A stretch of DNA of 64,000 bases from positions 1,798,001 to 1,862,000 of the forward strand of contig OY723237.1 in NCBI GenBank assembly GCA_963210315.1. The letters run 5' to 3'. The notes under the pieces are model-generated. The model worked only from the letters and a program-made list of their open reading frames with translations, was not told the origin of the DNA and did not search any database. Numbering within the stretch: the first letter of the stretch is position 1; every line of letters begins with the position of its first letter. Shown piece by piece: positions 29,662 to 40,773 of this stretch. This stretch comes from Rhynchopus euleeides (Eukaryota; Euglenozoa; Diplonemea; Diplonemida; Diplonemidae). The translations under genes were made by a program, and so were the position numbers.

Positions 29662-30411
29662 GGAGGATCCTTGAAATCGGTAGTGGACAGTAGCGGACAG
29701 TAGCGGACAGTAGCGGACAGGGCGGACATTTCCTTGTGGAAAAAGTGCCCGAAAAAAAAATTCGAAAAGGTCCCCCTTACAGAATTAGCCTTTTTTCAAA
29801 AAATCGGAAAATTTCGGACCGCAATTTGTACCCAAGAAAGTGCCGAATTTTCGGACTTGGTCCGATTTGAACGATTTCCGTGCCCCTTGCAACCCCCATG
29901 AGGGGGGGCTGCTGTTTCGGGTTCTTCCGGTGGCACATGCTGGAGTGTCAGGACAGGGAATCCTGCTCGCTGTACCCGGTGATCCCTGACGCAGCCAGGA
30001 AGTGGAGAGCCTTGGAACCCTGGTTGAGGCCTGTAACACCCGGCCTTCCTGCCACTTGTGGCATTGTGGAGTGGAGGTGGTTATGGAGAAGGTTCTCTCT
30101 CCGTCCGGTCAAGCACAACCGTCCTCTCCAGCCAGGGGTCATCTACTTTCCAAACAAGGGCCAGGAACATGCTCAAACAAACTAATTGATCAGAAAATCT
30201 GGCTTGCCGTGGAATCATTGAGCAAAATTTGGGGAGTGATTGGTGCCCCATTGCTGCATATGACATGTCCATTTTTGACGATTTTTGGGCAGAATTTGGT
30301 GCGTGGGACCTTTCGATTTTCATGAATTTTTCGGAATTTCGTGGGGACCGGTACCCCATTTGAGGGCCAAAAACCTCATTTCCGAGGCCTGGGAATGGTC
30401 GCAGTGGCCTC
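29662..30411. repeat. Inverted repeat arm beta' (right)
   Basis: Reverse complement of 7155-7894, with small indels such as an extra AGTAGCGGAC unit near 29700. Confidence 0.85.
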
Positions 30412-30729
30412 AGATGTCCAAAAACGTTCAATTGACCTCTCCTCGAAAAAAAATTCGAAAGGTCCCCCCTACTGGCACCCCGGATTAGGACATGTCTCTG
30501 GGGGTGTCCGGGGGCATTTTTGGCCCATTTTTGGCTGGGGAAAATGGGCCATTTTTCACGATTTTTTCGATTTTTTGTCCGGACCGGCACCGCATTTGAG
30601 GGGCAAAAATCTGATTTCCGAGGCCCGGGAATGGTCGCAGTGGCTTCATTTGGCCAAAAACGTTCAATTTACCCTTCTCCAAAAAAAATTCGAAAGGGTC
30701 CCCCTACAAATCGCCGGTCTTAGGAGCAA

Positions 30730-31104
30730 AAAATTTGGGCACCCAGATTTCAAAAATTTTCAAACTATTTTCTGGACCAAAAATCAAACTATTGAGGTCC
30801 TGGCCGGACATGTCCGGGGGGGGGGGGGGGGTCAAAATTGGATTTCCCGAATTTCCGGGTCCGGACATGTCCGCCCGGACATCCGGACACCAGAAAATGT
30901 CCGCCCGGACATGTCCGCCCTGTCCGGGCGGGAAATTCGGGAAATGTCCGGGGGGGGGGGGGGGGGGTCAAAATTGGACCCGGACATCCGGACACCCGGA
31001 TTTCCGGTCCGGATATGTCCGCCCTGTCCGCCCTGAAATCGCCTAAGGGGCCGGGGGAAATCCAGGAAATTCGGGAAATCCAGGAATATGAAGAATCCTC
31101 CTAA
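30730..31104. repeat. Inverted repeat arm alpha' (right)
   Basis: Reverse complement of 4736-5125, with the same GGACATGTCCGG palindromes and G runs. Between beta' and alpha' lie about 320 bp with two diverged copies of the GAAAGGTCCCCC-type motif. Confidence 0.85.
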
Positions 31105-34100
31105 GGATTTTCCTTAGGAAACTTTTTCCGAGTGGGGGTGAGGATGGGTGAGGGGGGGTGAGGATGAGTCCTCCAGACACCCGCCCCTTTTCTGTTTCTT
31201 CCTGGCAGCCAAAAAACCGGTGTTCTTTCCAGCCAAGACCCAGATGTTCACTACCGTGGCCTCCGGCGGCTGGGGGCTCTGCCCCCCAGACCCCCCTGTG
31301 GCTTGTGCCTGTCTTGTCACCAAGTCCTTACGCGTATGCCACTATGGCAGGTCAAGAAGGGGTGTCGTTGGAAAAAACGGTCCCGAAACCCATTTTTTGC
31401 TTTCATCCGGCAGCTGATGATGGCGGGATCACTGGCCACAGGAGAGATGAGCCGTGGACGCCGGATACCCCATCTAGCGAGTCGAACCAGTGGGAACTGT
31501 CAGCTGGCGCCGACCCTATAGGAGGTCAGGTCGCGCAGCGCCTCATGCTGTTGAGGCAACCTGCATCGGTCGTACGCGCCTTACAGCACAATGAAAGCAA
31601 GGCGGTCATTGCCGACATTTTGTTTGGTCGAGGATGGCGAGCTACCGGACCTGGGGCTGCCAGTGGTGGTCTCGATCGAGGAGGCCTTCATCATGCGGTT
31701 CCGGTTGCGGCAGTCGTGCCGCAAACGAGCGCCCATGAGTGACTTGTGACAGAATTTTCCAAGGCAGTGCACTGCGTGAGGTTGTGGGACTGGCACAGGG
31801 AACTGCTGGGTCCGAAATCCAAGGCAAAAATCCTTAGAAAAAAGCAGGAATACATTTCCGGGATTTTGGCTATTTTTCAAGGAATACGGAGCAAGCCTGG
31901 AGGATTCACCGGAGTGGAGGGTGCTGAGGGGCTGAGCGGCTGGGGGGATGCTGCCTGTGAGGGAGAAGATACACCAAGCAAAGACACACGGCCCCGGAGG
32001 GGCCGTGTGTCTGTGTTCAGTGGTGCATTCCTCCGCACCTCAGTGCACTCTCCGACCTGCATGTCTACGGGGGTCTGAGCCCACATGGCAACCCCGAGTA
32101 AGGGGTGCAAACAGACACCCCATGGCCAAAAAGACCCCACCGCGATCCGCACAGATCCCAAATATTCAGAGGAGCAGGGTTTTGAAAAACCTGTGAGTGG
32201 GGTCCCGCTGGGTGGGTGGTGTGGGTGGGCTGATTTCTGGCCTCCCAGTCACATCCTCCCTTCAGAAGTCCCTGAACCAGACCCACATTTCATGGGTGAA
32301 ACTTGGCACGCACACCACCAAAATGACCCCACTACGATCCGCACGGAGCTCAAATAATGCAATAACGCCAGTCATGTGCGGCGATGCGATCAGTTTTGAG
32401 CCCCCCAAACAGGTGCCTCAGTAGCGCGTTTTTTTTGTATCCGATTTCGGTCACCAGCCCCCCGGACCCCCAGATTTAGGAAAAGCCCTGACCCCACCTC
32501 GCGGGAGAGAGCGTGTTCCGTTTGCCTGGCCCCAGTCTGAAAACAAGCGAACTCCTTTCACACGATTTTCTTCTTTACTCAAACTTGTATTTCTTGATGC
32601 GCTTTGCCCCCCCCCCCCCCCCTCCCAGGTGATTCTGTGCAAGCCAAATGGTAGTGAGCCACGGGGCGTATTGAGTAGTGGAAATTGCCAGCTGCTTCGT
32701 CACACCTTGTTGAACGACAACAGATCACTCTCCACTCCCCCCCCCCCCCCCTCTCTCTCTCTCTCTGTCCCCCCTCCCTCCATTTCCATGCCATCTTTTC
32801 CTTTGGTATACACCGAGCGGTAAGTAGCTTTTGATGGCCTGAGTGTATGCACATGGGGTATGGAAAAAATGGGAGCGGTATATTTTTATTTTTCTGGAAG
32901 AAAATGTCTCGCAGATGTGGGGGCTTCGCTCAGTAATGCAGACAACAGTGAGTCACTTCTCAAAAGAGGGAGGCAAGCTGGCATAGTTTTGACACAGAGC
33001 GAAGCCACCCAGTGGGTATCTTTTTGTTCGCTCCAATCGGGTGGCGAGAGTGAGATCTTCGGGAATCTTCCACCTGATTTTGATACCGCGTTTGGCGGCG
33101 TTTCAACTGTGTTTATCGCCACATAACTCCACACAAACTCCGCCAAAATCGGGTCAAAAAATCAGGTGGGTATTTGGCATTTCTTCTAACAAATAAAGCA
33201 AGAGGGAAAAAAATGGACCAAGAAGTGCCCCGCTTTTCTGCACCGCTTCGCGAGCACAGGAGCCCTGAATTAATATTCCTTTTTTTCCGCCGAGCGTTGC
33301 GGGCCTCCACCACCGCAGCAGACGTGGTGGAGGGACACACTCACGCTCGAAGGATACCTCATCCCACCCCCTTCTCTTAGATATACATACCCGTGTGGAA
33401 GGAAAGTGTCGCTGTCAGGATTCCCTCACTCATTGTGCCCGCACCCCCTCCCCCACCTTCACGCAAGGCGAGGGTGGTGTGGAAGCGTCGACACATAAAA
33501 AAAAACCAAAGTGAGAGAGATTGCCTAGCGAAGCTTTAATTCACACATGTCCTGACCCAGCGTGCAGCTGCTAGCAATGGTTGGTCTGCACGGCTTTCGC
33601 AGGACGCCACTCCGCCTCCCTTTCTTGAAAAGAGTCCGGTGTGCCCAGCGCTCGAAGAACTACCCCTTTCTGGTGCCGCCTGCCTGGAACAGCTAGCTCC
33701 TCCAGGGTCTGCCCGTGCTTTCCCTTTGTGACAAGCTGCTCCCAACCTATGCCCGAAGACAACATCAGGCGGTGATGTGATGCAGCTGTGGCTCAGAATG
33801 GCCCATAATGGTGTTGTGTAGAAAGCAGTCGGGTGGTTTGCTCCGTGTACCGAAGAACGCAAGTTGGTGTGGTAAGCTTGTCTGGTCCCGGTGCAGCGGT
33901 TCTCTCGTGGGATTCTGTTCGATGCCGCTTATCCAACATTGTCAACGCAAGTTGGTGATTTTCTCCTATTTTTGTCACTTTGCTTGTCCTGTAATTTTTT
34001 CGTTTTTGGTTGTTTCCTTTGACGCCTCCACACTCACACACCTGCTGATGATGTCGTGAAGGATGGGCAGAAGGATACGAACAAAGCGCGTGACACACTC

Positions 34101-34439
34101 CCGCCCACATCGTAGTGCTGACACACTCAACTGACTTCCGGTCTTTCGAGGCTCCAGCGTCAGAGGGTGGTGGTTGGGTGCTGCCATGTGAACTAATACC
34201 ACCGAGAACAGGAGTGTTAGTGTGCCCGTGCAGCGCTTGCTGCTGCACAGAGTGCCCCATGCGGGGTGTTGTCGTGCCGGCAAGAGTTCTGCAGCCCGCA
34301 TCCGCAGCAGTGCTCTGACTTTCATGGCTTCCTTGCCCCACACCCGCTCTCCCCCGTGCTTTCAATTTCTTTTGCAAGGATCTGCCGTGCAGGAGCACAG
34401 CACCCCCCCCCGGCCGACACCCCCCCGCAAAACAGGCAT
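31105..34439. other. Repeat-rich intergenic region, one short unassigned open frame
   Basis: Mostly diverged repeats. 31555-31744 is open in one frame and contains PVVVSIEEAFIMRF, vaguely like the N-terminal helix of a tRNA-splicing endonuclease subunit, but too short to assign. A perfect hairpin AGACACACGGCCCC/GGGGCCGTGTGTCT lies at about 31982-32011. Poly-C and CT runs occur at 32607-32625 and 32740-32767. A stretch at 33889-33948 resembles 59425-59480 (shared GTGCAGCGGT and ATCCAACAT). Confidence 0.4.
31241..31296 (+). repeat. Dispersed hairpin repeat copy
   Basis: Same CAGATGTTCACTACCGTGGC unit with the GGGGGCTCTGCCCCC stem-loop as at 8298. Confidence 0.9.
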
Positions 34440-34695
34440 GTCGCTAAGCGTCGACCGTCGACCCAGTGATTTGAGGTTTCCCCCCCCATAAAAAAGCGTC
34501 GACCCAGCGTCGACCCAGTGGACTGGGTTGACGCTTGGTCGAGGCTTGGAGCGTCGACCCAGTGGAACTGGGTTGCCATTCAAGCCTGGACCAAGCGTCA
34601 ACCCATTTATTGCACTGGGTCGACGCTAACCTAGCGTTGACCCGGTTACACTGGGTCGACGCTCACCAAGCGTCGACCAACGTCGAAGAGAGTAT
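34440..34695. repeat. Clustered GCGTCGACCCAGTG direct and inverted repeats
   Basis: At least eight variants of GCGTCGACCCAGTG and its complement CACTGGGTCGACGC (also GCGTTGACCC and GGGTTGACGC) in 250 bp, giving a cruciform-capable tract. Confidence 0.85.
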
Positions 34696-34708
34696 GGTTT
34701 TGCAGGAA

Positions 34709-34740
34709 CAGATGCTCACTACCGTGGCCTCCGGCGGCTG
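34709..34740 (+). repeat. Dispersed hairpin repeat copy, 3' truncated
   Basis: CAGATGCTCACTACCGTGGC and CTCCGGCGGCTG, then unrelated sequence; the stem-loop half is missing. Confidence 0.8.
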
Positions 34741-34817
34741 CCGGGAACCGACGCGCCTCTCCCAGTCGCCTCAGGGGGCGCAGCCAACTCACACAGAATC
34801 TGTACGCCCACAATGAA

Positions 34818-34874
34818 CAGATGTTCACTACCGTGGCCTCCGGCGGCTGGGGGGCTCTGCCCCCCAGACCCCCC
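34818..34874 (+). repeat. Dispersed hairpin repeat copy
   Basis: Full unit with GGGGGGCTCTGCCCCCC stem-loop, 80 bp after the truncated copy. Confidence 0.9.
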
Positions 34875-35450
34875 ATCTCGCGTGCCCGTCTAGTAACCAA
34901 GTCCTTGCGCTTTGACGGCCGTGGCATATCAGGGGGCAGCGTCGAAATCATGGTCCCGAAAGCCATTTTTTTGGTTTCCTCCGGCACCCGACGGCGCGAG
35001 CGGGAGAGGAACCACGGAAGGAACCCAGCGCCTCACACCGTGCCCACCTAGTGGTCCACCGATGGGAAAATTTGGGAACAACACGAGCGCGCGCGAAGCG
35101 CGCGCGAGAAAAATTGACCCCTAGTGTTTTCCCCCCTGATCCCCCCCCAAAACAGGAGCGTCAACCCACCAAATCTGCAAAATCGAAAAGTTAGCGACAG
35201 GCCTGCCCGCAAAACACAACACCGCCACCAGCAAGAATTCTGACAAGGCATATGTTTTAGCATGCATCCAAACAAGACGAAGGCACCGCCCCTCCCCCAC
35301 CCCCCCCACAGGCCCTTCCCCGTTTTGCCGTTGAATGCTGCAGCACCCCTTTGTTTCACCACGAGGCTTCTGCGGCACACAGCAACAAAGCCACATCTTG
35401 AACATCCTTCCACCCACATTGCAGGGGGGGGCCGCGAGGGCAACACAGCC

Positions 35451-38400
35451 ATGCGTGTCATCGAATATGCGACCCCGATGCTGACGCTGCTGCCGGAGGT
35501 GCAGCAGCCGCGGCGCAAGCAGGATGTGACAGACAAGCTGGTGTGGACAGGCATGGCTTTGTTCATCTACCTGGTGTGCAGCCAGGTGCCGCTTGTGGGC
35601 ATCCGCCCGAAATACGCCGGCGACGCGTTCTACTGGATGCGGGTGATTCTCGCGAGCAACAAAGGCACGCTGATGGAGCTGGGCGTGTCGCCCCTCGTCA
35701 CCGCCTCGCTCATGCTGCAGTTCCTCAAAGGGTCGGGCATCCTTGGGGTCTCCAGCGACAGCCCACGCGACAGGCGCTTGCTTGCAGGCGTCGAGAAGCT
35801 CCTTGCCATCACCATCGCCTTCGCCGAGGCTGTAGGATACGCCTCCACAGGCGCCTACGGCGAATTGACGCCCTCAGCCCTCATCCTTGTCGTGGGGCAG
35901 CTCGTCTTGTCCAGCGTCATCTGCATGCTGCTGGACGAGATGCTGCAGAACGGATATGGCTTTGGCTCTGCCATTTCCCTCTTCGTCACAACCAACGTCT
36001 GCGAGGCTGTGCTGTGGAAGTCCTTCTCCCCCCTGACCCTCACGACGGCGAGGGGTGTCGAGTTTGAAGGCGCTGCCACCGCATTCTTCTACCAGCTCGT
36101 GCAGGACCCGACAAACTGGCGTGCCGTGAAGGAGGTGTTCTACAGAACACACCTCCCGAACATGGCTTCGATTGTGGCGACGATGGTGGTGTTCTGCATC
36201 GTGAACTTCGTAGAGGGCTTTGCGGTGAGCATCCCGCTGTCCCACCGGCAGTCGGGCGGGGTGTACCCTCAGAAGATCAAGCTCTTCTACACCTCGAGCA
36301 TGCCGGTGGTGCTGCTGTCGGCCTTCGTCACAAACATGATGGTGATGTCGCAGACGGTGCACCACAGGTTCGCCGCCAGCCCCATCGCACGCATGTTCGG
36401 CGTGTGGCAGTCTGTGCCTAACAGGGGCTTGGTGCCCACGGGTGGGCTTGTGTACTACCTCACGCCGCCCCTCAGCCTGGACGCCGCGCTGAGCGACACC
36501 GCGCACCTGCTGTTCTACGTCGTGTCTGTCATCACCCTGTGTGCGCTCTTCTCCCGGGCCTGGATCGAGGTGTCCAGCCAGTCCCCCCGTGAGGTGGCTG
36601 CCCAGTGGAGCGCTGCCGGGCTGGAGGCGCGTGGGCACCAATCCACCAGGGACAGGCGCTCCCTCGAGTCGCTTGCGGAGCGGCACGTGCCGGTGGCAGC
36701 GGCGCTTGGGGGTGGCCTCGTCGGTGTCCTGAGCGTGGCAGGCGACCTCCTCGGTGCATCGGGGTCGGGCACAGGCATCCTGCTTGCTGTGGGGTACATC
36801 CATACGTATGCAAAAGGGGTGAGGGGGTGGGGGTGGTGGTAATCTTGTTTCTAATTATCGGGGGAGGAGGGGGCAGGTCACCCCCTCGCAATGAAGGTCG
36901 GATCAATTCTACATTCACGGTGGGATCTTGTAATTTTTACATGTATAACTACAAGTATATACATGTATAATACTTGCATGTCAACTATTATACATGTATA
37001 ATACATGTATATGCCTGAAATATACATGTAAAATACATGTATATCAAGTAAAAATACATGTATAATACTTGCATGTCAACTATTATACATGCATTTTTAC
37101 TTGATATACATGTATTTTACATGTATATTTCATGCATTTACATGTATTTTACATGTATAATACTTGTCATGCAAGTATTATACATGTAAAATACTTGCAT
37201 GACAAGTAAAATACATGTATAATACTTGCATGACAAGTAAAATACTTGCATGCAAGTAAAATACATGTATTTTACTTGCATGCAGGTATTTTACTTGTCA
37301 TGCAAGTATTTTACATGTATAATACTTGCATGACAAGTATTATACATGTATAATACATGTAAATGCATGAAATATACATGTAAAATACATGTATATCGGG
37401 GGTCTTCGCTCCGGGTCAATTTGGGTCAACTTGGGTCAATTTGGGTCACCCTGGGGCTTTTCACCTTAGGAAAATGGGGGGCTTCGCTCCGGGTCAATCT
37501 GGGTCAGCTTGGGTCAGTGACCCGGAGCGAAGCCCCCCCCCTTAGGTGACCAAAAATAGGTGAAAATTTTTGCCTATTTTCCCTTGTGTCAAACTTGGAG
37601 TCTGACCCAAAAATCGGAATCTGTGACCCATGGTTTTATATGGGCAAACCTGAAAATTTCCGACTTTTTCCTCAATTTTTCCCACTTCCTGGCCATACCT
37701 TTCCCGACCCAAAATCAAACAAATGCAGCGGAAAATGGCCAAAAATAGGCCAAAAAACCCCAAATTTTTTTCCGGGGGGCTTCGCCCCCCGGACCCCCCT
37801 TGCGTGGGGGGCTTCGCCCCCCACGCCACACGCACCTCCCGGCCGGTGGCCGGTTCGGTCGTCGTCGGCTGCGGCCAAAGGGCGTGCGGTAGCCGACGCC
37901 CTTTTGTGCTCGCCTCCTCCTCCCTCACTTCAGTATGTCGTTTCAGGTGAGTCCGTGTTCCTGCTTTGTTCTTCTGTCGACTGGGACGGGCCAGTCCTCG
38001 TGGGTTGCCGGCCGGTGTGTCCTCCCCCGGGACACCCTCCTCCTCCCACCACTTGCATCTGGTTCAGCTTCAGTGAGAGCTGAGCGGGAGCCATACTTGC
38101 TCTTTTGGACCAATTGACCGCAGTCCTGCATCATGAAGAGTTAGGTAATGCCCAGTCGCAGCCATCCCCCGACCCAGGTGTTCTGCCGTGGGCCAGGTCA
38201 CCATCTGCAGGTCACCCCGTCACACACCAGTGGGCAGGCCCTGTCAAAGATATCGATGTGACTGCTCTTGCCGCAGGGCATCGGATGTGGGCCTGCATTG
38301 CATCCTGTTGCCGCTCAGTTCTGTTCCCACCGGAGCTTCTTGTTGCGCCGCAGGTCGAACAGCCTTTCGTGTGGTCGGCGCTGATCTTGTATAGAACGTA

Positions 38401-40773
38401 GGCAGTAGGCTGCTGTGGGTGACCTGCAGGTTACCCGTCCCTTTCGTGCAGGCAGCGCGAGAGGTGCGCTGTTTATGTGTGGGAGCACGGCAGCTGCCCC
38501 ACACTCCATTCTGCTCTCTTGTCTGCTGTTTATGTTGAACAAGGTCTGGCTGCCAGTGATCTCGCTGGGGGTCGGGCAAACCAAAAAAGAGGTCGGGCAC
38601 AGGGTGGCCGAGCTCGCGAGAAAAAAAGTGCAGCCCAACCCCGCCCCGACTTCCCGTGGTATGATGCAAACAGGATCGAATGCACGGCCACAGAACATTT
38701 TCACCCAATTCGAGAAGCACCGGATGTTGCTGCCTTTGGTCGTCCTGCTGGATCAAAAATCAGGAATCCAGCCCCCCAGCCGCCGGAGGCCACGGTAGTG
38801 AACATCCTGAAAGTCTTCGAAGGCTAGTCCCCACACCGGTTGGTGCTGTTGCACATTCCAGGCGGGGATGGTCCTTCGCTTGGGGCATGATGAGGTGCGC
38901 TTCGATGAACACCATCAAGCCCCCAGCATGCCGTTGGGTTTTCATACGCTGCGGCGCATGAAAACTCGGCCACAAGGCCGAACCCAAAGCCCCAAAATCT
39001 GACCCGGGAGGTAGGGCCGAGGGTAGGGCCATGCCACCCCTGGCGGCCCACCCTCCCAAACAATTACAGAAAAAGGGAGGTGGGGCCGCGGCCCCCTGCC
39101 AGCCCTGGCACGGGATCGCTGCTGGCGGGTAGTTCAGGCTCGTGGCCCTCCTCGTTCCGGATAGCCCCTCGGACATCCAAATGATTCACGTGCAGCAGCC
39201 CATGCGCAGAGAACGGTGTGCCGTCTTGTACAGCAACTGTTGGACAACTGTTGAAATCGTTTTTCACCAAAAAAAATCACTCTGCGGGCCAAGTCGAAGA
39301 TTTTTCTGGGGACTTTTGGTGTCCCCAATTTTTCAATTTTCGAAAAATAAGCTCACTTTGCTAAACTGGACCCAACTCCCCACACTCTTTTTTTCCGACT
39401 TTTTCACGGGTTTTTTCCGGTTTTTTCCGGTTTTTTCCGGTTTTTTCCGGTTTTTTCCGGTTTTTTTTGGTTTTTTTTGGCGGATGGAGCGAAGACCCCC
39501 ATCAAGTAAAAATACATGTACCGTAAACGGAAATATTGTGGACCGGAATAAAGGTGAACCGTACTATAGGTGGACCGTAAAAAAGATGGAACAAATGGGA
39601 TTTTTCCGGAACTTGGAACATTTTTACGGTCCACCTATTTTACGGTTGGGATCGTGGACTTGGCGGTTTTTTTTACGAGTTCCTTCGCGACGAAGTCGCG
39701 AAGGAACCAAGGAAATCGTACGGCTGAAGCTGCAGGATTAACACCACAGGGCCTCAGCACAGAGTGTGCACTCACCATCGTCCGGGAACTGTTCTCCCAC
39801 AGTTACTGCAGGGTGTACTACACTAAAGGAGTACGATTTCCCTGAATTTTTCGGGCACTGATTCACGAATTTACATCTGGAGGGAGCCCGGTGGTCTCAG
39901 CTTCTGTCTGCGCGCCCTGCCGTACTGTGGCTGCTTTTGTGGGCTCGTGCAGCAGGTTCTACTTTTACTTCTACCGGAATGCTCCTTGCATGGTACTACA
40001 CTTCTCGAGGTGTGGTGGTGGGTGAGTCTCGAGGTGAGATCGTGCCTTTTCCACACGCAGGGAGGACTTGCTTCTCTTGCTGGTGTTGGTTGCGGTGGTG
40101 GAGGGAGGGTCCAAAGCTGGGAGGTCGGGAGGCCTACGTGTGGGTGTCTGCGGCGTGGAGGCCGCAGTCCGCGCCCCGCAACCCACCAGCCCGCGGGCGA
40201 AAAACGCATTGTCTTTTCCATATTCAGTCCCAATAAATGGTGGACCGTAAAAAAGATGGAACGTTTGGCCTTTTTTTGGGAACTTGGAACATTTTTACGG
40301 TCCACCCTTTTTCCGTTTACGGTATAATAGTTGACATGCAAGTATTATACATGTATTTTTACTTGATATACATGTATTTTACATGTATATTTCAGGCATA
40401 TACATGTATTATACATGTATAATAGTTGACATGCATGTATTATACATGTATAATACATGTATTATACTTGTAGTTATACATGTAAAATTTACAAGATCCC
40501 ACCGTGTTCTACTCTTTATCCCCCCCCCCCTCCACGCCACCTCTCACCACGAAGAGGAGGCGCGACGAACACTGCCAAAAATCGTTCAAATCGTTCAAAA
40601 GGTTGAGTGCCCCCTCCCTCTTCTCTCTGGTTGACGTGTGTTGTGCTGCAACGGCACTGCTCTTTGGGTTTGAGATATTGAGATATCGACACACACGCAC
40701 ACAACACCCGACAACACACAGGATTTACGAGCAGCTGGAGAAGGAAAAATCTCTCCCAGGATTCCTGAAGTGA
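35451..40773 (+). CDS. SEC61A: Sec61 alpha (SecY family) translocon pore, exons 35451-36805 and 40722-40773
   Basis: Central subunit of the ER protein-conducting channel. ATG 35451 follows a tract ending CCCACATTGCAG (35423). Exon 1 encodes about ten hydrophobic segments. Family landmarks include CSQVPLVGI near TM1, LMELGVSPLVTASLMLQ, the loop after TM7 (HRQSGGVYPQKIKLFYTSSM) and the C-terminal LGASGSGTGILLAVGYI. Exon 1 ends in phase 2 at CAT AC before GTATGC. Exon 2 follows CAACACACAG at 40721 and encodes IYEQLEKEKSLPGFLK, which fits the family's charged C-terminal helix where TIYxYxE is expected. The joined product is 468 residues, the normal Sec61 alpha size. Reading through without splicing gives an atypical GVRGWGWW end. 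The join is inferred from protein continuity and donor consensus, not from RNA. Confidence 0.9.
37398..37541. repeat. Miniature hairpin element with GGGGGTCTTCGCTCC ends and GGGTCAA repeats
   Basis: Starts GGGGGTCTTCGCTCCGGGTC and ends GACCCGGAGCGAAGCCCCC; inside are several TTGGGTCAAC-type repeats. Similar short elements at 41130 and 59488. Confidence 0.7.
37542..39518. other. Interior of the SEC61A intron, no gene recognised
   Basis: Contains a GGGGGGCTTCGCCCCCC hairpin pair (37777-37825), unassigned sequence at 37900-38760, a reversed copy of the dispersed hairpin repeat (38768-38809) and seven tandem GGTTTTTTCC-like units at 39406-39478. Open frames here lack recognisable motifs. Confidence 0.45.
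38768..38809 (-). repeat. Dispersed hairpin repeat copy, reversed
   Basis: Reverse complement of the CACTACCGTGGCCTCCGGCG unit; the stem-loop half is truncated. Confidence 0.8.
39519..40324. mobile_element. MITE-like element with TACCGTAAACGGAAA terminal inverted repeats
   Basis: Left end TACCGTAAACGGAAATATT, right end TTTCCGTTTACGGTA. Subterminal GGTGGACCGTAAAAAAGATG and its complement recur on both sides (39576 and 40238; 39633 and 40296). The same terminal style is seen at 54900-55236. Nested within the larger foldback element. Confidence 0.72.
39686..39842 (+). repeat. Dispersed repeat with CGTACG(A/G)CTGAAGCT and hairpin GAACTGTT..AACAGTT
   Basis: Shares with 48258-48505 and 55241-55427 the modules CGAAGTCGCGAAG, a GTACGNCTGAAGCT-like box, CTCAAC or CTCACC, CCGGAACTGTTCTCCCACAG and AAAGGAGTACGATTT in the same order. 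Confidence 0.75.
40545..40603 (+). mobile_element. 3'-end fragment of the non-LTR family
   Basis: GAGGCGCGACGAACACTGCC followed by the tail AAAAATCGTTCAAATCGTTC, as at 15040-15078. Confidence 0.7.

Larger units (their letters stand above)
36916..40506. mobile_element. Large foldback element inside the SEC61A intron
   Basis: Outer termini are inverted: CACGGTGGGATCTTGTAA on the left (36916) and its complement TTACAAGATCCCACCGTG on the right (ending 40506). Each is followed inward by TTTTACATGTATAACTACAA and long runs of TACATGTA, ATAATACTTGCATG and similar palindromes (left to about 37395, right from about 40325). No transposase is recognised between the arms. Confidence 0.75.
36806..40721 (+). 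other. 3.9-kb intron of SEC61A
   Basis: Donor GTATGC, acceptor CACACAG, phase 2, like both introns of the acyltransferase gene at 56333. Nearly all of it is repeats: a 3.6-kb foldback element with nested MITE-like element, hairpin elements and palindromic TACATGTA tracts. Confidence 0.78.

Noticed and set aside
31555-31744. Short frame with PVVVSIEEAFIMRF resembling a tRNA-splicing endonuclease subunit
   Set aside because: Only about 60 codons, one weak motif and no adjoining exon found; not enough for a call.
35874-36803. 309-codon minus-strand frame
   Set aside because: Antisense of SEC61A exon 1, which has clear homology.
37933-37950. Alternative SEC61A exon after CACTTCAG with a following GTGAGT
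   Set aside because: The resulting protein has no Sec61-like C-terminus, whereas the exon at 40722 gives IYEQLEKE in the right place.
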